Under the pieces are notes generated by a model. That model did not search any database. It was given only the letters and a program-made list of their open reading frames with translations, and was not told the origin of the DNA. This document shows positions 1 to 10,973 of a stretch of DNA of 64,000 nucleotides, piece by piece. The translations under genes and the position numbers were made by a program. The first letter of the stretch is position 1. Each line of letters starts with the position of its first letter. The DNA is from Isoetes taiwanensis (taxonomy: Eukaryota; Streptophyta; Lycopodiopsida; Isoetales; Isoetaceae). Location: the NCBI GenBank assembly GCA_021234155.1, contig JAJEKV010000004.1, forward strand, positions 372,001-436,000, in the 5' to 3' direction.

Positions 1-856
1 ATATATTGTGTTCTTATATTAGCATTATTGGTTCTGTGTACGTATTGTTTTTTTATATTATATGTATGGTTTGCTATACTTGCAATAATTTGTATGTATA
101 TACCGTCAATAATTTAGGTGTGTATAAATAGGTATGCATGAAATTGGCAAACCATCGGCCGGTCTCATATACGCTTGTTATTATGGCACATTCTATTACC
201 CGCAAGATGAACCATGCGGACCTCTGCGCAGTGCCGCATGAAGCTAGAAACAGAACTTCGGGGATCGGCTTGATGTCGCTATGAATCCCGTCCGCTTCTA
301 TCCTGATCCCTTTGATGTTGTAATCCATCTTATATGGAATCCAGAGCATGGTTTGTTCATGATCGACAGGATCTCAGGACCGCCTGCAGCGCCTGTCGAC
401 AATGAATCGGATTAGTTTTTTAAGTTTATGTTCTATTATCATGCGTTATTTATGCCAAGAAAATCGCGCCACACGCGATTTGAACCACGAAAATCTCTGT
501 TTTGTAGCAACTTGCTTGCTGTTATTTATTCGTAAAGCACTACAGTTTCAATGTTTAGATTTCGTTGACGTCCGTGATGGTACGAATTAATAAGCAATTT
601 CCTACTTTTTATATTGCCAACATTCTGTCATAATATGGGTCATTTGCATCGAATATTTGAATGCCTTTGCATTTCAACATAAAATGCATCTTCCTAGCCC
701 GAAAATGAACTCAGTGCAAAAGTGTGGTTAATTCAATATAATGGTCAATAAAAGGCTTATACGGCACGATTTTGGAATAGACATAATCCCAATTTAATTG
801 AATGATGGTTGAATGTTCTGAGGCCAGATTGATGCTACCACGTAATTGCTAAACCT
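1..856. other. AT-rich intergenic DNA, no gene seen
   Basis: Short open frames occur on both strands, but none has recognisable motifs, a splice context or coding bias. Nothing else is supported here. Confidence 0.5.
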
Positions 857-1520
857 AAGTGGTATAGGTCCCTGATCAGACAGAAGAAGAGGCAATATTT
901 CAGGCACAGAAGCATGCACGATAAGCTACGTACAAATCCAAAAATCTTTTGGAACTCTATTTTGAACACACGATCTCAAATATCTTTGGACCTAAATGCT
1001 TGAATCCACTTTGTCAGAGATATTTATAGCTTCCCAGATGCAGAAAACATGCTTCCAGTGGATAATTTGCAAGACATCTTCTATGTACAAGATGTAACAA
1101 AAGCCCTAAGACACTTGGCGAATGGAAAATCAGAGGACTTATAAGGCTTGAGCGTTGAGCTCCTAAATGGAGCGGGAAGAGAGCTAAGCAAAATCTAACG
1201 AACTTGCTCAATGAATATGTAAAGGCTGGTCTGCCACGGGTTTGGAAATAGAATCGTGTTCATCCCATATGCAAAAGTAGTGATAAGAACAATGTTAGTA
1301 ATTACATGATGATTCTGATTGGGAGTGTCTTCATCAAACTGCATGGGTCTTTGCTAGAAAGAAAACTGTGTTTATGGGCAGAAGACAATGGTAAGAGATC
1401 AGTATACCAAGCACATTAGACCATGCTTTGGCACTCATAGTGCTATTTGAGCAAGCATGCGACCCTCGGAATGCATTGCATCTTGCTTTCATAGACTTTA
1501 CAAAAGCTTTCACAGTTGAA
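857..1520 (+). pseudogene. LINE reverse transcriptase fragment, heavily decayed
   Basis: Translation across frames gives a recognisable LINE ORF2 stretch. It starts with a linker like YRSLIRQKKRQYFRHRS and NPKIFWNSIL, then ALRHLANGKSED and GLSVELLNGAG, which match the fingers region of the LINE at 36302 (ALRKMNNGKASD, GLSIELLKWGG). It ends at LAFIDFTKAF, the first catalytic block of the polymerase. Several stops and frame changes interrupt it, and the YADD block and everything downstream are absent. It is a dead internal fragment. Family membership is seen by direct comparison with the other two LINEs in this window. Confidence 0.75.
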
Positions 1521-1604
1521 GAAGGGGAGTTTCTTAGACAGGTTGGAGAACTTGGATGATACAGTTGAGGAAAGGGAATTTACAGGTTGGAGAACAACCA
1601 AGTT
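1513..1604. repeat. 48-bp tandem duplication
   Basis: A unit beginning CAGTTGAAGAAGGGGAGTTT is repeated with a few substitutions at a 48-bp offset (1513 and 1561). It abuts the broken end of the LINE fragment. Confidence 0.7.
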
Positions 1605-2564
1605 CCTCGCTAGACAAATCATAACCGCAACAGCTACAACTGTTTCACAACCAACCGATGTCACGTTTTATACATTTACAGTTTTTACATCTTTATTTAG
1701 AATGGGCTTAAAGGACTTAATTGTACAAGCAATCAGATTATTATGATTTTCCATGAATATTCAAAAATACCTGACAAAAAGTCCTCGGCATATTGGCCCT
1801 AGTTTGCTATTGTAATCAATGAAACAAAGCAAGTTTAAGACATGCCAAGGAAATGTGTAGGAAATATGCAAAGCTTTTTTCGAGACAGGCATAATGTCGA
1901 AGTAAGAGCTCCATAGCATTTTGGGACCGCCAGATCATCCGAGCTGCTCCCTGGGATACACAAAAGTGCCAGAAAGGGTTGGATATACAGATCCGACAAA
2001 AGGGCCTACATTCAACCATTTATAGTATGTATGCGCGTGAGCGCCTGTGTGAGATCTTACTTGTTCATAGTTGTCTGTGTGTGATCCATCTTGCTCCTTG
2101 CAATAAGGGGGTATGAGTGGCAAATACTTCATAAGCACCTCGTATATAGCCAGAGTATCAGTGTTCTACGTTTTCGCTGCATCAAATGCAAGCATCATGA
2201 CCGAAATCTGCAATTCTGGAACACTCAACGAAAGGTCATGCACCTCTAAGCTTGAAGACATTATTTCTATGAGCATTGTAGACTTGAATGCATGTGTTCC
2301 ACAACTCCAACAAGTTATCCACCATAATTCTCAAGTACACATCTAAGTTACTTGATTTTTTTTTTTTCGGTATCAATAAAGTCTTCATAATGTACTCGCT
2401 CTTCATTAACAACCATGGGAGCATGTTGTAGCACTAGCCATGTAGGCCATGCAGTAGTGTGTTACATACTAGTTCACACCATCAGTATTCAGGCCCAAAC
2501 GCACATTACATGGCTTGCCCAAAAATGTCGCACATTACATGGCTTGTTTCCAAAGTCAAAAAAA
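1605..2564. other. Intergenic DNA, no gene seen
   Basis: No convincing coding frame. There is one T-rich run near 2357. Open frames of 60-80 codons on both strands overlap one another and look like chance. Confidence 0.45.
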
Positions 2565-2665
2565 ATATTAATAGGATAGAATAGGCCATGTCATGTCAAT
2601 GGCCTAGTGCATTCTACTAAGATTAAAATACAAAAGGTTTTCAAGGGAAAAACCTTTGCATTCTA
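2565..2665 (-). mobile_element. Truncated LINE 3' end
   Basis: This 100-bp stretch repeats the start of the LINE 3' end at 2912 onward: the tail ATTAATAGGATAGAATAG, the CAATGGCCTAGT block, and the GGGAAAAACCTTTGCA block. The segment between them is deleted. It lies about 350 bp from the fuller copy and looks like a partial local duplicate or an independent 5'-truncated insertion. Confidence 0.6.
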
Positions 2666-2911
2666 GATAGGGCTTGAACCAAGAAGCTAGATGATAGGCT
2701 TCTCATTCATCGTATGATGTCATCAAAAATAAAGGGAAATCCAATTATATCATTTGGGAAGTATGTAGCGAAAGCATTAAAAACATGTTTTCGAGGAAAA
2801 CATTAGACAAGCCAAGGCATAAAAATCGCTCCCAAAACCCCCGCATGGAGAAGTCGAAGCAGATGCCGCTCGCCAACTTTGAACACGCACATCACCAACA
2901 CAACAAACGAG

Positions 2912-5390
2912 ACAAAAAAATATTAATAGGATAGAATAGATTTTTTAACGTCCATAAAAATCAAGAGACCATGGGACCCATACAATGGCCTAGTACAACC
3001 ATTACTACTAAGATTAAAATATCCAAACCGCCCGAATACCAGAGAACTTCCTTCCAAACTAGGATCGAGGGACGAAAAGGACAAAGGCTTTGACAGCAAG
3101 AAGAAAGAAACGCCAACTTGGCCAAGGGAAAAACCTTTGCAATAATGATAATACTAGACAAGCAAGAAGAAAATATAAGTAGGCGATGACTATTGAGGGT
3201 TCAATAATTGAAGATGCTCATTTAGAACCTCAAGTATGTATAATGCCAAATCATGCACAAATGGGGCTCTGAGAAGTTGTGCAAGAGTGGGATAGAATGC
3301 TAAACTCAAGGTTCCTGACCATCTCAAAAGCAGGGCAGTATGACTTTCATCCTCAATAATCTGTAATTGGCAACATGCATATAATCTCGCTTCTCGTGGC
3401 AATCGCGGCCGCTCCCATCTACCTATCTCAATCCGTAGCTTGTGGGACCCTGTGCGAATTGATGCAATAGCTACATGCTTTTTCCTGGACAAGGAAGCAA
3501 GTAGATAAGCTTGTGGTCCTGGTGCCAAAGTGGGATTTATATGTGCATGATAATGACTAGTTTTAACTTGGGCTAAGATAACTGCATCCCACATATTTTG
3601 AGAAAAATGACCATCGAGATATTGTTGTAAAATCTCAACACCATGCAATGTTTCGGTTGCATGGACCAGCGGGCAAACCAGGGAATAAATTACTGATCAC
3701 ATATTTCTTATTAGCCAGAATGACTTTAGCTAAACTTGCTCGATATTAATCTCAAAACTTTTTGTGGTTTAGCTAAACTCTATATATTTTTCCTCTCATA
3801 CTTTCTAGTGTTTAAGCTAAACTAACCCAAACATCATTCCAAAAATTTCTATGGTGTGGCCAACAGAAAATATTAAACTAAATTACTATACTTTTTTTTC
3901 AATTGTTTCCACTTATTTTAGTCTTTTTTTTTGTGAAAACATTCTAAAATAATGCTAACATAGCAAACTCTAGGACTCAAATTAATTCATAATGCTACAA
4001 ACTAAACTATTAATCATATATTTCATATAAACTAGAATGATGTTAGCTAAACTAGCCCGAAATTCATTCTAAAAGTTTCTATGGTTTAGCTAAACAATAC
4101 AAAATTTCACTCTCTTACTTTCTAGCGTTTGGCTAAAGAGCTCCAGGGTTGGTGCAATCCCGAAAAAAGTTAGCTAAAATTATTATTTTTTTTCCAAATT
4201 TTTCCATTTACTTTAGACAATTTTTTTTTGAAAATGTGTTAAAAAATCGCCAAATAGCTAAGTTTATCCCTTAAATTATTCCATGGGGCAAACCATGCAT
4301 TACAATTCTCTTTCCAACATCGTTTCAAACGCTGGGGAGATTCAGCCATGGTAATCGTGCGAAGAGAGTACCTATTATCATCCATATGATGCACCTTGCT
4401 GATATAGTGGAGATGGCACTTCATGACAGAATATTGAAGAGGCCAAAGACCCATCTCTTGTAAAAGAATAGCATAGGGCATCGTAGTTTTGACTCCTAGG
4501 TTGTAAGTGAAAAAGGAGCTTTGCACCCATTCCAAGCTCTCCCAAGCACTAGTACTAATGGCAAGCCCCCATACTTCATAACTATACAGTAAAACAAGTT
4601 CTACCAAAGCCCGAAACAAGTGGACTTTATATGACCAATCATAAATCTCTGCTCGAAAACAATCATTTTGCATTGCATAGAGTGCTCTCCAGCTAGCAGT
4701 CACATGCTCTGTACAGAACTCTACACCAAGATACTTGTAGCTATCTACAATTTCTACTTCGTGGCTATCATAGTGCAAAGTTGGAACAGTATGCCGAGAA
4801 GATTGAACTACCAAGAGCTTGGTCCTTTGGAAATTAACACGCGGGCTTGTGTCCTCACAAAAACTGTACAGAGTATGTAATTCTTGTTGCATACTAGCAG
4901 CGGTATATGCCACAAGCAAGACATCATCAGCATACACCAGTTGCCTGATGATATAGTGTGCTAAATGTGGGCATCCGCCACCATATTGATCAAGCCATTC
5001 TTCCAATTGATCAATGTACAAGCCAAAGAGTGTAGAAGATAGAGGGCAACCTTGTCGCACTCCAATATTGCTAGTGATTTGGGTACCCGATGCTGGAAAC
5101 TTAGCAAAGACCCTTTCTTAGAGCAGATAAACTGCATTTTTAAGGTCTTAGGGAACTCGAAGTGCTTGCAAGCACTGCCAAAGAAGCTCGCGAGGTACTG
5201 TACCAAAGGCAGAAGTAAAATCCACAAAGCATATATAGAGGTCTTGTTTCAAGCTTTGACTATGTTCAATAAGTATGCGCAATGTGAAAATATGGTCTAT
5301 CGTAGAATGGCCTGGACAAAAGACTGCCTGTCCTACAACATGTACACTAGTATCTTCTGGCCATGACGGGAGGATGACTTCTTGGCGCTC
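2912..5390 (-). mobile_element. LINE non-LTR retrotransposon, 5'-truncated and decayed
   Basis: The minus strand encodes ORF2 pieces. At 5399-5148 there is a fingers/palm part with GHSTIDHIFTLR and FVDFTSAFGTVP. In the same frame at 5060-4239 there are RQGCPLSSTLFGLYIDQLEE, the catalytic YADD and SYKYLGVEF. At 3648-3190 lies the C-terminal segment with RIEIGRWERPRLPREARL, the degenerate Cys/His tail of this LINE type. Two in-frame TAA codons lie between the first two blocks where Gln is likely (RVP*DLKN and LL*ERV). A MITE splits the element at about 3679-4272. The 3' end at 2950-2977 keeps the outer stem of the family hairpin and ends in a GGATAGAATAGA-like tail. It cannot be active. Confidence 0.85.
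3679..4272. mobile_element. MITE-like insertion inside the LINE
   Basis: The two coding halves of the LINE are separated by about 590 bp of AT-rich noncoding DNA. It contains repeated TTAGCTAAAC words, including the perfect palindrome GTTTAGCTAAAC. The right end reads GCTAAGTTTATCCC and the left end GGGAATAAATTAC, an imperfect terminal inverted repeat. An internal duplication at roughly 3718 and 4031 repeats GAATGA(T/C)xTTAGCTAAAC and the following ACTTTCTAG(T/C)GTTT block. No transposase is encoded. The superfamily is not assigned, and the exact target duplication could not be settled. Confidence 0.5.
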
Positions 5391-6097
5391 ACGCTCCACT
5401 TGCGGCTAGGGCGGCAACAGGAGAAGGAGGCCGCCCTCCTATCCTCTTTTTCCAGTACTGCTGCAGATCCTCTTGTAGACTAGAGACTATGATCCGGTGC
5501 TAGTGGGGTTTGCCGATGCGCCAGAAGATTTTCTTCTTCAAAGAAATTGCTGATTTGATTTTGAAGCAGCTTCAAGGCCATCTTGTGGATTTGGCCTGGT
5601 AAGCCACTAACGTGGCATTTTGCTCTTGATCTTTTTAAAGAATGATGATTTGTAAGGCAAATCACACCGAAAGGGCGCAGAGTCTATAAGGTGGAGCAGA
5701 ATTGAAGCCGAAACATATATCTACTATTTGCGGAGCGGCACCCCGTGATCCCCTATTTCGTGCTAATTTGTAGTCTCGATTTGAGAAACGTGGCGTGGCT
5801 CCTGACCGAAATTGCCTAAGATCATTACTTTCTGGTATGTGTGGTTGGATTTCTGATGTGTGTGATTCAAGGTCATTTGTGTAGAACACACATTGAATCT
5901 TGCTTACCTTTACCAAGTAGGAATGGATGCCTGCCATTGCATCTGCTACTTGTCTGATTACATGGGAGTAAAGAAAGAGAAAAAGATCCAAGGAAACAAA
6001 ATCCAGGGTATGGTTAGGATCATTTGATACGACAGAAGAAATTGCAAAAGCAAAAACAAGGACCATGTGTTCAAAATGAAAACAAACTTAGTGTTCG
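5391..6097. other. Intergenic DNA with an unsupported 134-codon frame
   Basis: A minus-strand open frame at 6066-5662 has mixed composition and no motif I recognise. Its start may be a non-ATG codon. Nothing around it suggests an exon structure, so it is recorded only as an open frame. The rest is noncoding as far as I can see. Confidence 0.3.
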
Positions 6098-6425
6098 GCT
6101 AACCTTCCTTATTTGCCCCCCTGCTGATGTGGCATCATAAATGAACGTTGATGCTTGAATTGGAGGGCCGGATTTGATGCCACGTCAGTGGGGGCCCCGA
6201 ATAAGAAAAGTGTCCCTGTTGAACATTTGATGAGATTACGTTCAGAATTTTTTTGGGAATATCTTTGACGAACGTCTATGGCGGAGGAGCCGGACAAAGA
6301 TCCGAGGGACACCTTCCTTATTCGACCCCCCCACTGACGTGGCATCAAATCTGGCCCTCCAATTCAAGCATCAACGTTCATTTATGATGCCACATCAGCA
6401 GGGGGGCCAAATAAGGAAGGTTAGC
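6098..6425. repeat. Nested foldback (palindromic) MITE pair
   Basis: The arms at 6098-6217 and 6305-6425 are near-perfect inverted copies of about 120 bp around an 87-bp spacer. Each arm is itself palindromic: CTGCTGATGTGGCATCA at its outer end answers TGATGCCACGTCAGTGGGGG at its inner end. So two copies of a roughly 110-bp palindromic element sit head to head. The pair lies 230 bp upstream of the SEC14-like start codon and could affect its promoter; that effect is inference. Confidence 0.85.
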
Positions 6426-6656
6426 ATTTATTATATCGGTGCGGATCTCTTTGGCCGAAGAATTTATCTAATACGTAACCTCCATGCAGCCATGCCAATC
6501 TCGAAGCACCAACATGAATATTCTTTTGGTACATTACAAACCAACATGAATATTCCTATGGTATATTACAAACCATGCCCTTAACACCTAAACCCTTTTT
6601 CTAATAAAACATCTTTTGAAGATCTTTCTCACATAATAGATCTGTGGCGGTTGGAT

Positions 6657-7598
6657 ATGTCTTCTCTGCTAGTCCTCAACTCCGACCTTGTTGTGGAAGC
6701 TGAGCATTTTGGCATTCTTACCGACGATTTCCCGTCTTCGCTTGATTCTGCTTCAAATAGAAATGATGATTTCTCAGATCTCGACAATCTGCAGTTCCTT
6801 AGCTTCCAGGGTATGGATAAGCAGGGAAGACGCATTCTCCGGGTAGTTGGCAAATTTTTTCCAGGTTAGAATCTTCTCGTTCTTGCTAGATTTTGTGGAT
6901 TTCCTTGTGAAGCAGATTGCCCTAATTCTGCTAACCTAGTATGCCCTAATCCATATTGTATCATATATTTGATGAAGATCTTAAAGCAGAAAAGTGACCA
7001 TACTTTTGGGCTGTTTGCCAGCTCCCGTGGTTGAGAAAACAAGGTTTATGGACTACATCTTGCACAAAATTAGCCAGGAAGTAAGTGATACCAGATTCGT
7101 TGTTGTATACTTCCATACTTGTGTTCAGAGTGGCGAGAATAATCCAGGAACATTCACGCTCAGATGGATGTATGAGGAATTACCGAAGGAATACAAGGAA
7201 AGAATGGAAGCTGTGTATTTCATCCATCCTGGTTTACAATCTAGGCTTCTTCTTGCCACAGTGGGCCGTTTCTTCCTGAGCGAAAGGTGGGCAAAGTGTA
7301 TTAATTTATTTTCTTGTTTTTAAATGCTAATGTATGCTTTGTCTTACAGCCTACATACCCTCTGGATTCTTGCAGGTTTTATTGGAAGATCATTTATATA
7401 AACAGGATAGAGTTTCTTTGGGATTATGTGAAGAAGAAAGAATTAGAGGTGCCAGAGTTTGTTAAAGAGCATGATGCAGAACTAGAAAACAGACCATTAA
7501 TGGATTATGGTTTGGATGTGGACCCAATGCTATCAGCTGAGACACCATATACTACCCCAGGCCCTGTTTATAATCGACTTGTGAACCAGATGATATGA
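6657..7598 (+). CDS. SEC14/CRAL-TRIO-like (GDAP2/BNIP2-type) lipid-binding protein
   Basis: Three exons, 6657-6864, 7022-7286 and 7376-7598, join in frame to a 231-residue protein. The introns are GT-AG. The first junction splits an Ala codon (G|CT) and the second an Arg codon (AG|G). The protein carries the divergent CRAL-TRIO fold seen in small plant SEC14 cytosolic-factor proteins and in animal GDAP2/BNIP2: FVVVYFHTCVQSGENN, then LRWMYEELPKEYKERMEAVY, then an LLATVGRFFLSERFYWKI helix and INRIEFLWDYV. Family members bind hydrophobic lipids in the cytosol; the ligand here is unknown. The length is close to that recalled for plant relatives. The ATG at 6657 is the first in the frame near the conserved start. 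Codons stay open upstream, so a further 5' exon cannot be excluded. The gene appears intact. Confidence 0.82.
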
Positions 7599-7710
7599 AA
7601 ACAGGTATGCTGTCTACTGCAGCAATTTTTTAATGCTCTCTGCAATGAACTGGCACACATTCTGCTTCCTTTTTTAATAGCCTATTAACTCGAAGGCCTC
7701 ACCGTTGCAG

Positions 7711-8440
7711 TTTTGTATATAATCTACCTGATCTTATGGCTTTTACCCCCTGTTTTGACAAATTCCCACATTGCTATTTTCTCAGTAGTATCAAATCTCC
7801 ATCCTTTTGAAATGGTCCATGCATATACCCGATCTAATGGAGTAGCCTATCAATGTTACCATTCGGCTTAAGGTTCTTTGTTATCAACACAAAGAATCGG
7901 CTAGTGCAACAGAGTGTTCGTAACCATTCTATCCATTCCCTTGTAGACCTGGGATAAGTATATACCCTTAGATTGGAGGAAAATGGGGTACATTCAATTT
8001 GTCTTTCGGACTACTTAAAACAGTTCTTATCAGGCTACTTCTATTAGCATAACTTTACAATCAGATAAAGATTATGCCGTTTTGTATATAATCTTCCTGA
8101 GCTTATGGCTCTGTTTTGACAAATTCCCACATCGCTATTTTCTCAGTAGTATCAAATCTCCATCCTTTTGAAATGGTCCATGAATATACTCAATCTAACG
8201 GAGTAGCCTATCAATATTACCAATTCGGCTTGAGGTTCGTTGTTATTAACACAAAGAGTTGGGTAGTGCAACGATGTGTTCGTAACCATTCAATCCATTC
8301 CCTTGTAGACCTGAAATAAGGATGTACCCTTGGATTGGAGAAAAAAGGGGTACTTTGACTATTGTCTTTCGGACTACTTAAAACAGTTATTATCTAGCTT
8401 TTTCTATTAGCTTAACTTTGCAACCAGAAAAAAATTATAT
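7711..8440. repeat. About 369-bp tandem duplication downstream of the SEC14-like gene
   Basis: The unit at 7711-8079 is repeated at 8080-8440 with scattered differences. Both copies contain GACAAATTCCCACAT, CAAATCTCCATCCTTTTGAA and a CCATTCCCTTGTAGACCTG block. It is noncoding and lies just past the 3' UTR of the gene. Confidence 0.85.
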
Positions 8441-9308
8441 CAAAGATCTGCCCATCTACAATTTTTATGTCATTTCTTCACTGGCATGTGCGATTTAACG
8501 TATATTTCGTTTTTTTGTATGGTTTTATCCAAACTATGAAAGCTAAAAACTGGCAGGAAATGTGGCATTAGGATAAACTTTGGTAACTTTTGATATTAAC
8601 ATTTTGCATTACGAACACACTGATAACTATCGACTTAATTAATTGCTTGCTTGCTTTCTTTGTCCTGTTCAGATCGATTTATTTATCAACAAATTATAGT
8701 GCTCCTTGGCATAAGGGTTGAAGGGTGCAGAACTGATCAAATTCGACATATTCAATATTTATCTTGGAAGACAAACGAGGGAGATCAAGTTATTGCTACT
8801 TTATCAATGCATAAACTTGAAAGTATTGTGCCACATCACTGTCATTTCTCATTTTTGTGTGCTGCTAAAATGAGCTGCAAGATCACTAAGCTATGAGGAG
8901 GCGAAAGGCTACAGTATACTGAAATATATTTGAGGTATGGACAAGAATACGTTGAGGCTGGGTATCGGTCTCCATCTTAATAAGAAATTGTACAATTTCC
9001 TTGATCTTAATTTGGACATGTATCAACCTAGGCGTGCCTTCTCGTCTAAAGAATGCTTGGGAAATACAAATACTTGTCAAAGAATAAGACCCTGAATAAA
9101 TAGTAAGAAAATAAATCAAGGCAAGGAAGTGTTTCACCATAGTGTTCTTTGGCCCCAACATCATATATAATTACAAAGAGACCCAAGTTGAATTCGTCAT
9201 CTATGACATGTAGCCATCTATTACATGTCACGTATAGAAGAAACTTAAACTTGGAAACCCATGCAATGGATGTTCTTTGTGCCAAATGTAGTCTGTGCAT
9301 TTAATGCA
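8441..9308. other. Intergenic DNA, no gene seen
   Basis: Open frames of 80-90 codons occur, but they overlap on opposite strands and carry no recognisable motif. Confidence 0.4.
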
Positions 9309-9455
9309 TAATTTGATGAGGCAGAAGTATGGGGGCTCTCCCCAATAAAAAAGGAGTAGGGTATGGGCGAATGCACAATTTGATGGTGCAGAAGTATGGG
9401 GGCTCTCCCCCTTGTTTTTGATATCAAGGATAATAAAAAAGGAGTAGGGTATGGT
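9309..9455. repeat. Short direct duplication
   Basis: The words CAGAAGTATGGGGGCTCTCC and AAAAAAGGAGTAGGGTATGG each occur twice, in the same order, at offsets of about 68 and 88 bp. Confidence 0.7.
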
Positions 9456-9599
9456 CGCCCTCTGTCGTGACCCTACCTCAGAGCATGGGTCAGCCCCTCG
9501 TCCCTTCGCGGTTTAACTTCATGCTGCCATGGGTCCACAAGTCTACGGACCACCGTAGTCAACCGAGACACCATCGTCTATCACAGTGATGCTTTTAGT

Positions 9600-10160
9600 G
9601 GCGAATATTCGCAAAAGGCGAATTTTTAGGGATTTTCAAAAATTTCTTACGAATGTTTAGTAGGTTACATATCACATTTTTTATTTGAATATTCGCCCTG
9701 AATTGATACGAAGCTGTCCTTCCAAGAAGACATTCGCCATGTAATCGAACCTAGGACAAGAGCGCATTCGCCCCCAATTATATAGCTTCTTGCGATAAAA
9801 AATATATATTCGTTCTAATTCGTACCAACACCGGCTTTTGAGCATCACAAGATTGTCTGCAAGTTATTCCTTGAGATTTATGTGAGTTGATAGAGTTTTC
9901 CTTGTTGCATTTGTAGATAATGTATTTCATGGGATCAATTTGATTTTAGAATGGGATAATGACCTAGAAATGCTAGACTTCCTCCATAAAGACTTCTATT
10001 TTTGTGCCATTTCTTGTTTGAGCAAAGTTATAAATGTATTTGCTTACAATGAATTATAAAGCTTTAACAACAAAAATTCGCCAAATAATGATGAAAAGAA
10101 ATGGATTATTTAATATATTCGCCATTAAAACTAATTTTATTCTTCTTTACATTCGCCAAC
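9600..10160. other. Cluster of ATTCGCC / GGCGAAT heptamers
   Basis: At least eight copies of ATTCGCC or its complement lie within 560 bp of otherwise AT-rich DNA. The first is inside the palindrome GCGAATATTCGC. The spacing is irregular and no coding frame explains it. It could be a degenerate satellite or a protein-binding array. Confidence 0.4.
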
Positions 10161-10422
10161 TACTCTATATAAATTGCATTGAAAAAATAAATAAAAGCAT
10201 CCCTGGTCTATCAACTGTGTTTGCCGTTACCTCTGTCGTGAGTTCAGGTCCTAGGCACCGTGCACTGAGTGACCATATGTAGCAAAATAACAGGGGGTTC
10301 TAGGGGGATTTGATATGGATGTAAAAATAACAATTCTTGAAACTATAGACCATATATGCTTAAAATAATTGAATAGTCGTTATAAAAAAAAAACATAAAT
10401 TCAAGATAAAAATTAATCACAT

Positions 10423-10503
10423 TAGCTCATTGGGTACATTGGTTAAAGTAGTCTTATTAGGACATTGAGTTATTTTGGTAGAGGTTCGAATCCCCGTATT
10501 TCA
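10423..10503 (+). repeat. tRNA-derived SINE head (pol III A and B boxes)
   Basis: An A-box-like TAGCTCATTGG at 10423-10433 is followed 60 bp later by GGTTCGAATCC at 10493-10503, a full match to the B-box consensus. The intervening sequence does not fold as a functional tRNA and no acceptor stem is evident. It reads as a tRNA-related SINE or a tRNA pseudogene. Confidence 0.55.
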
Positions 10504-10973
10504 TATTCTAAAATCTTAGGCAAAGCTGTATAGAGGTTCGATATTCCCTCAAAACCTTAGGCGAAATCGTATTTCACATTTCAAAATCATAGGCGCCTCC
10601 AATCATAAATGACTATAAGCGAAATGAGAGGTGCCCAGAGGTCCCAACATACGATCTGGGTCGTAGAATCGACGAATCCGACGACTGTAGTAGTCCAGGG
10701 CGCACCTTGTTTAGAATATGTAGCAAAATAACAGGATGACCATATCCGTGCACTGGATGACCATATCCGTGCTGGAGAAAATATCCCGAGCATGCCGATT
10801 TGAAAGACGAATTCAATGCGGGTGATTTAAATTGGCGCCCAAACCTAGCATTCTATTGCATTCTTCTGAATTCAATTCTCAGACTCCCGCTAAGGCTTCC
10901 ATGGACATAAAATCCTGCCCTCCTTTCATAGTTCATATGTTCTCGAGAAGAGGCTGCGAAGAGCACGAAAGCC

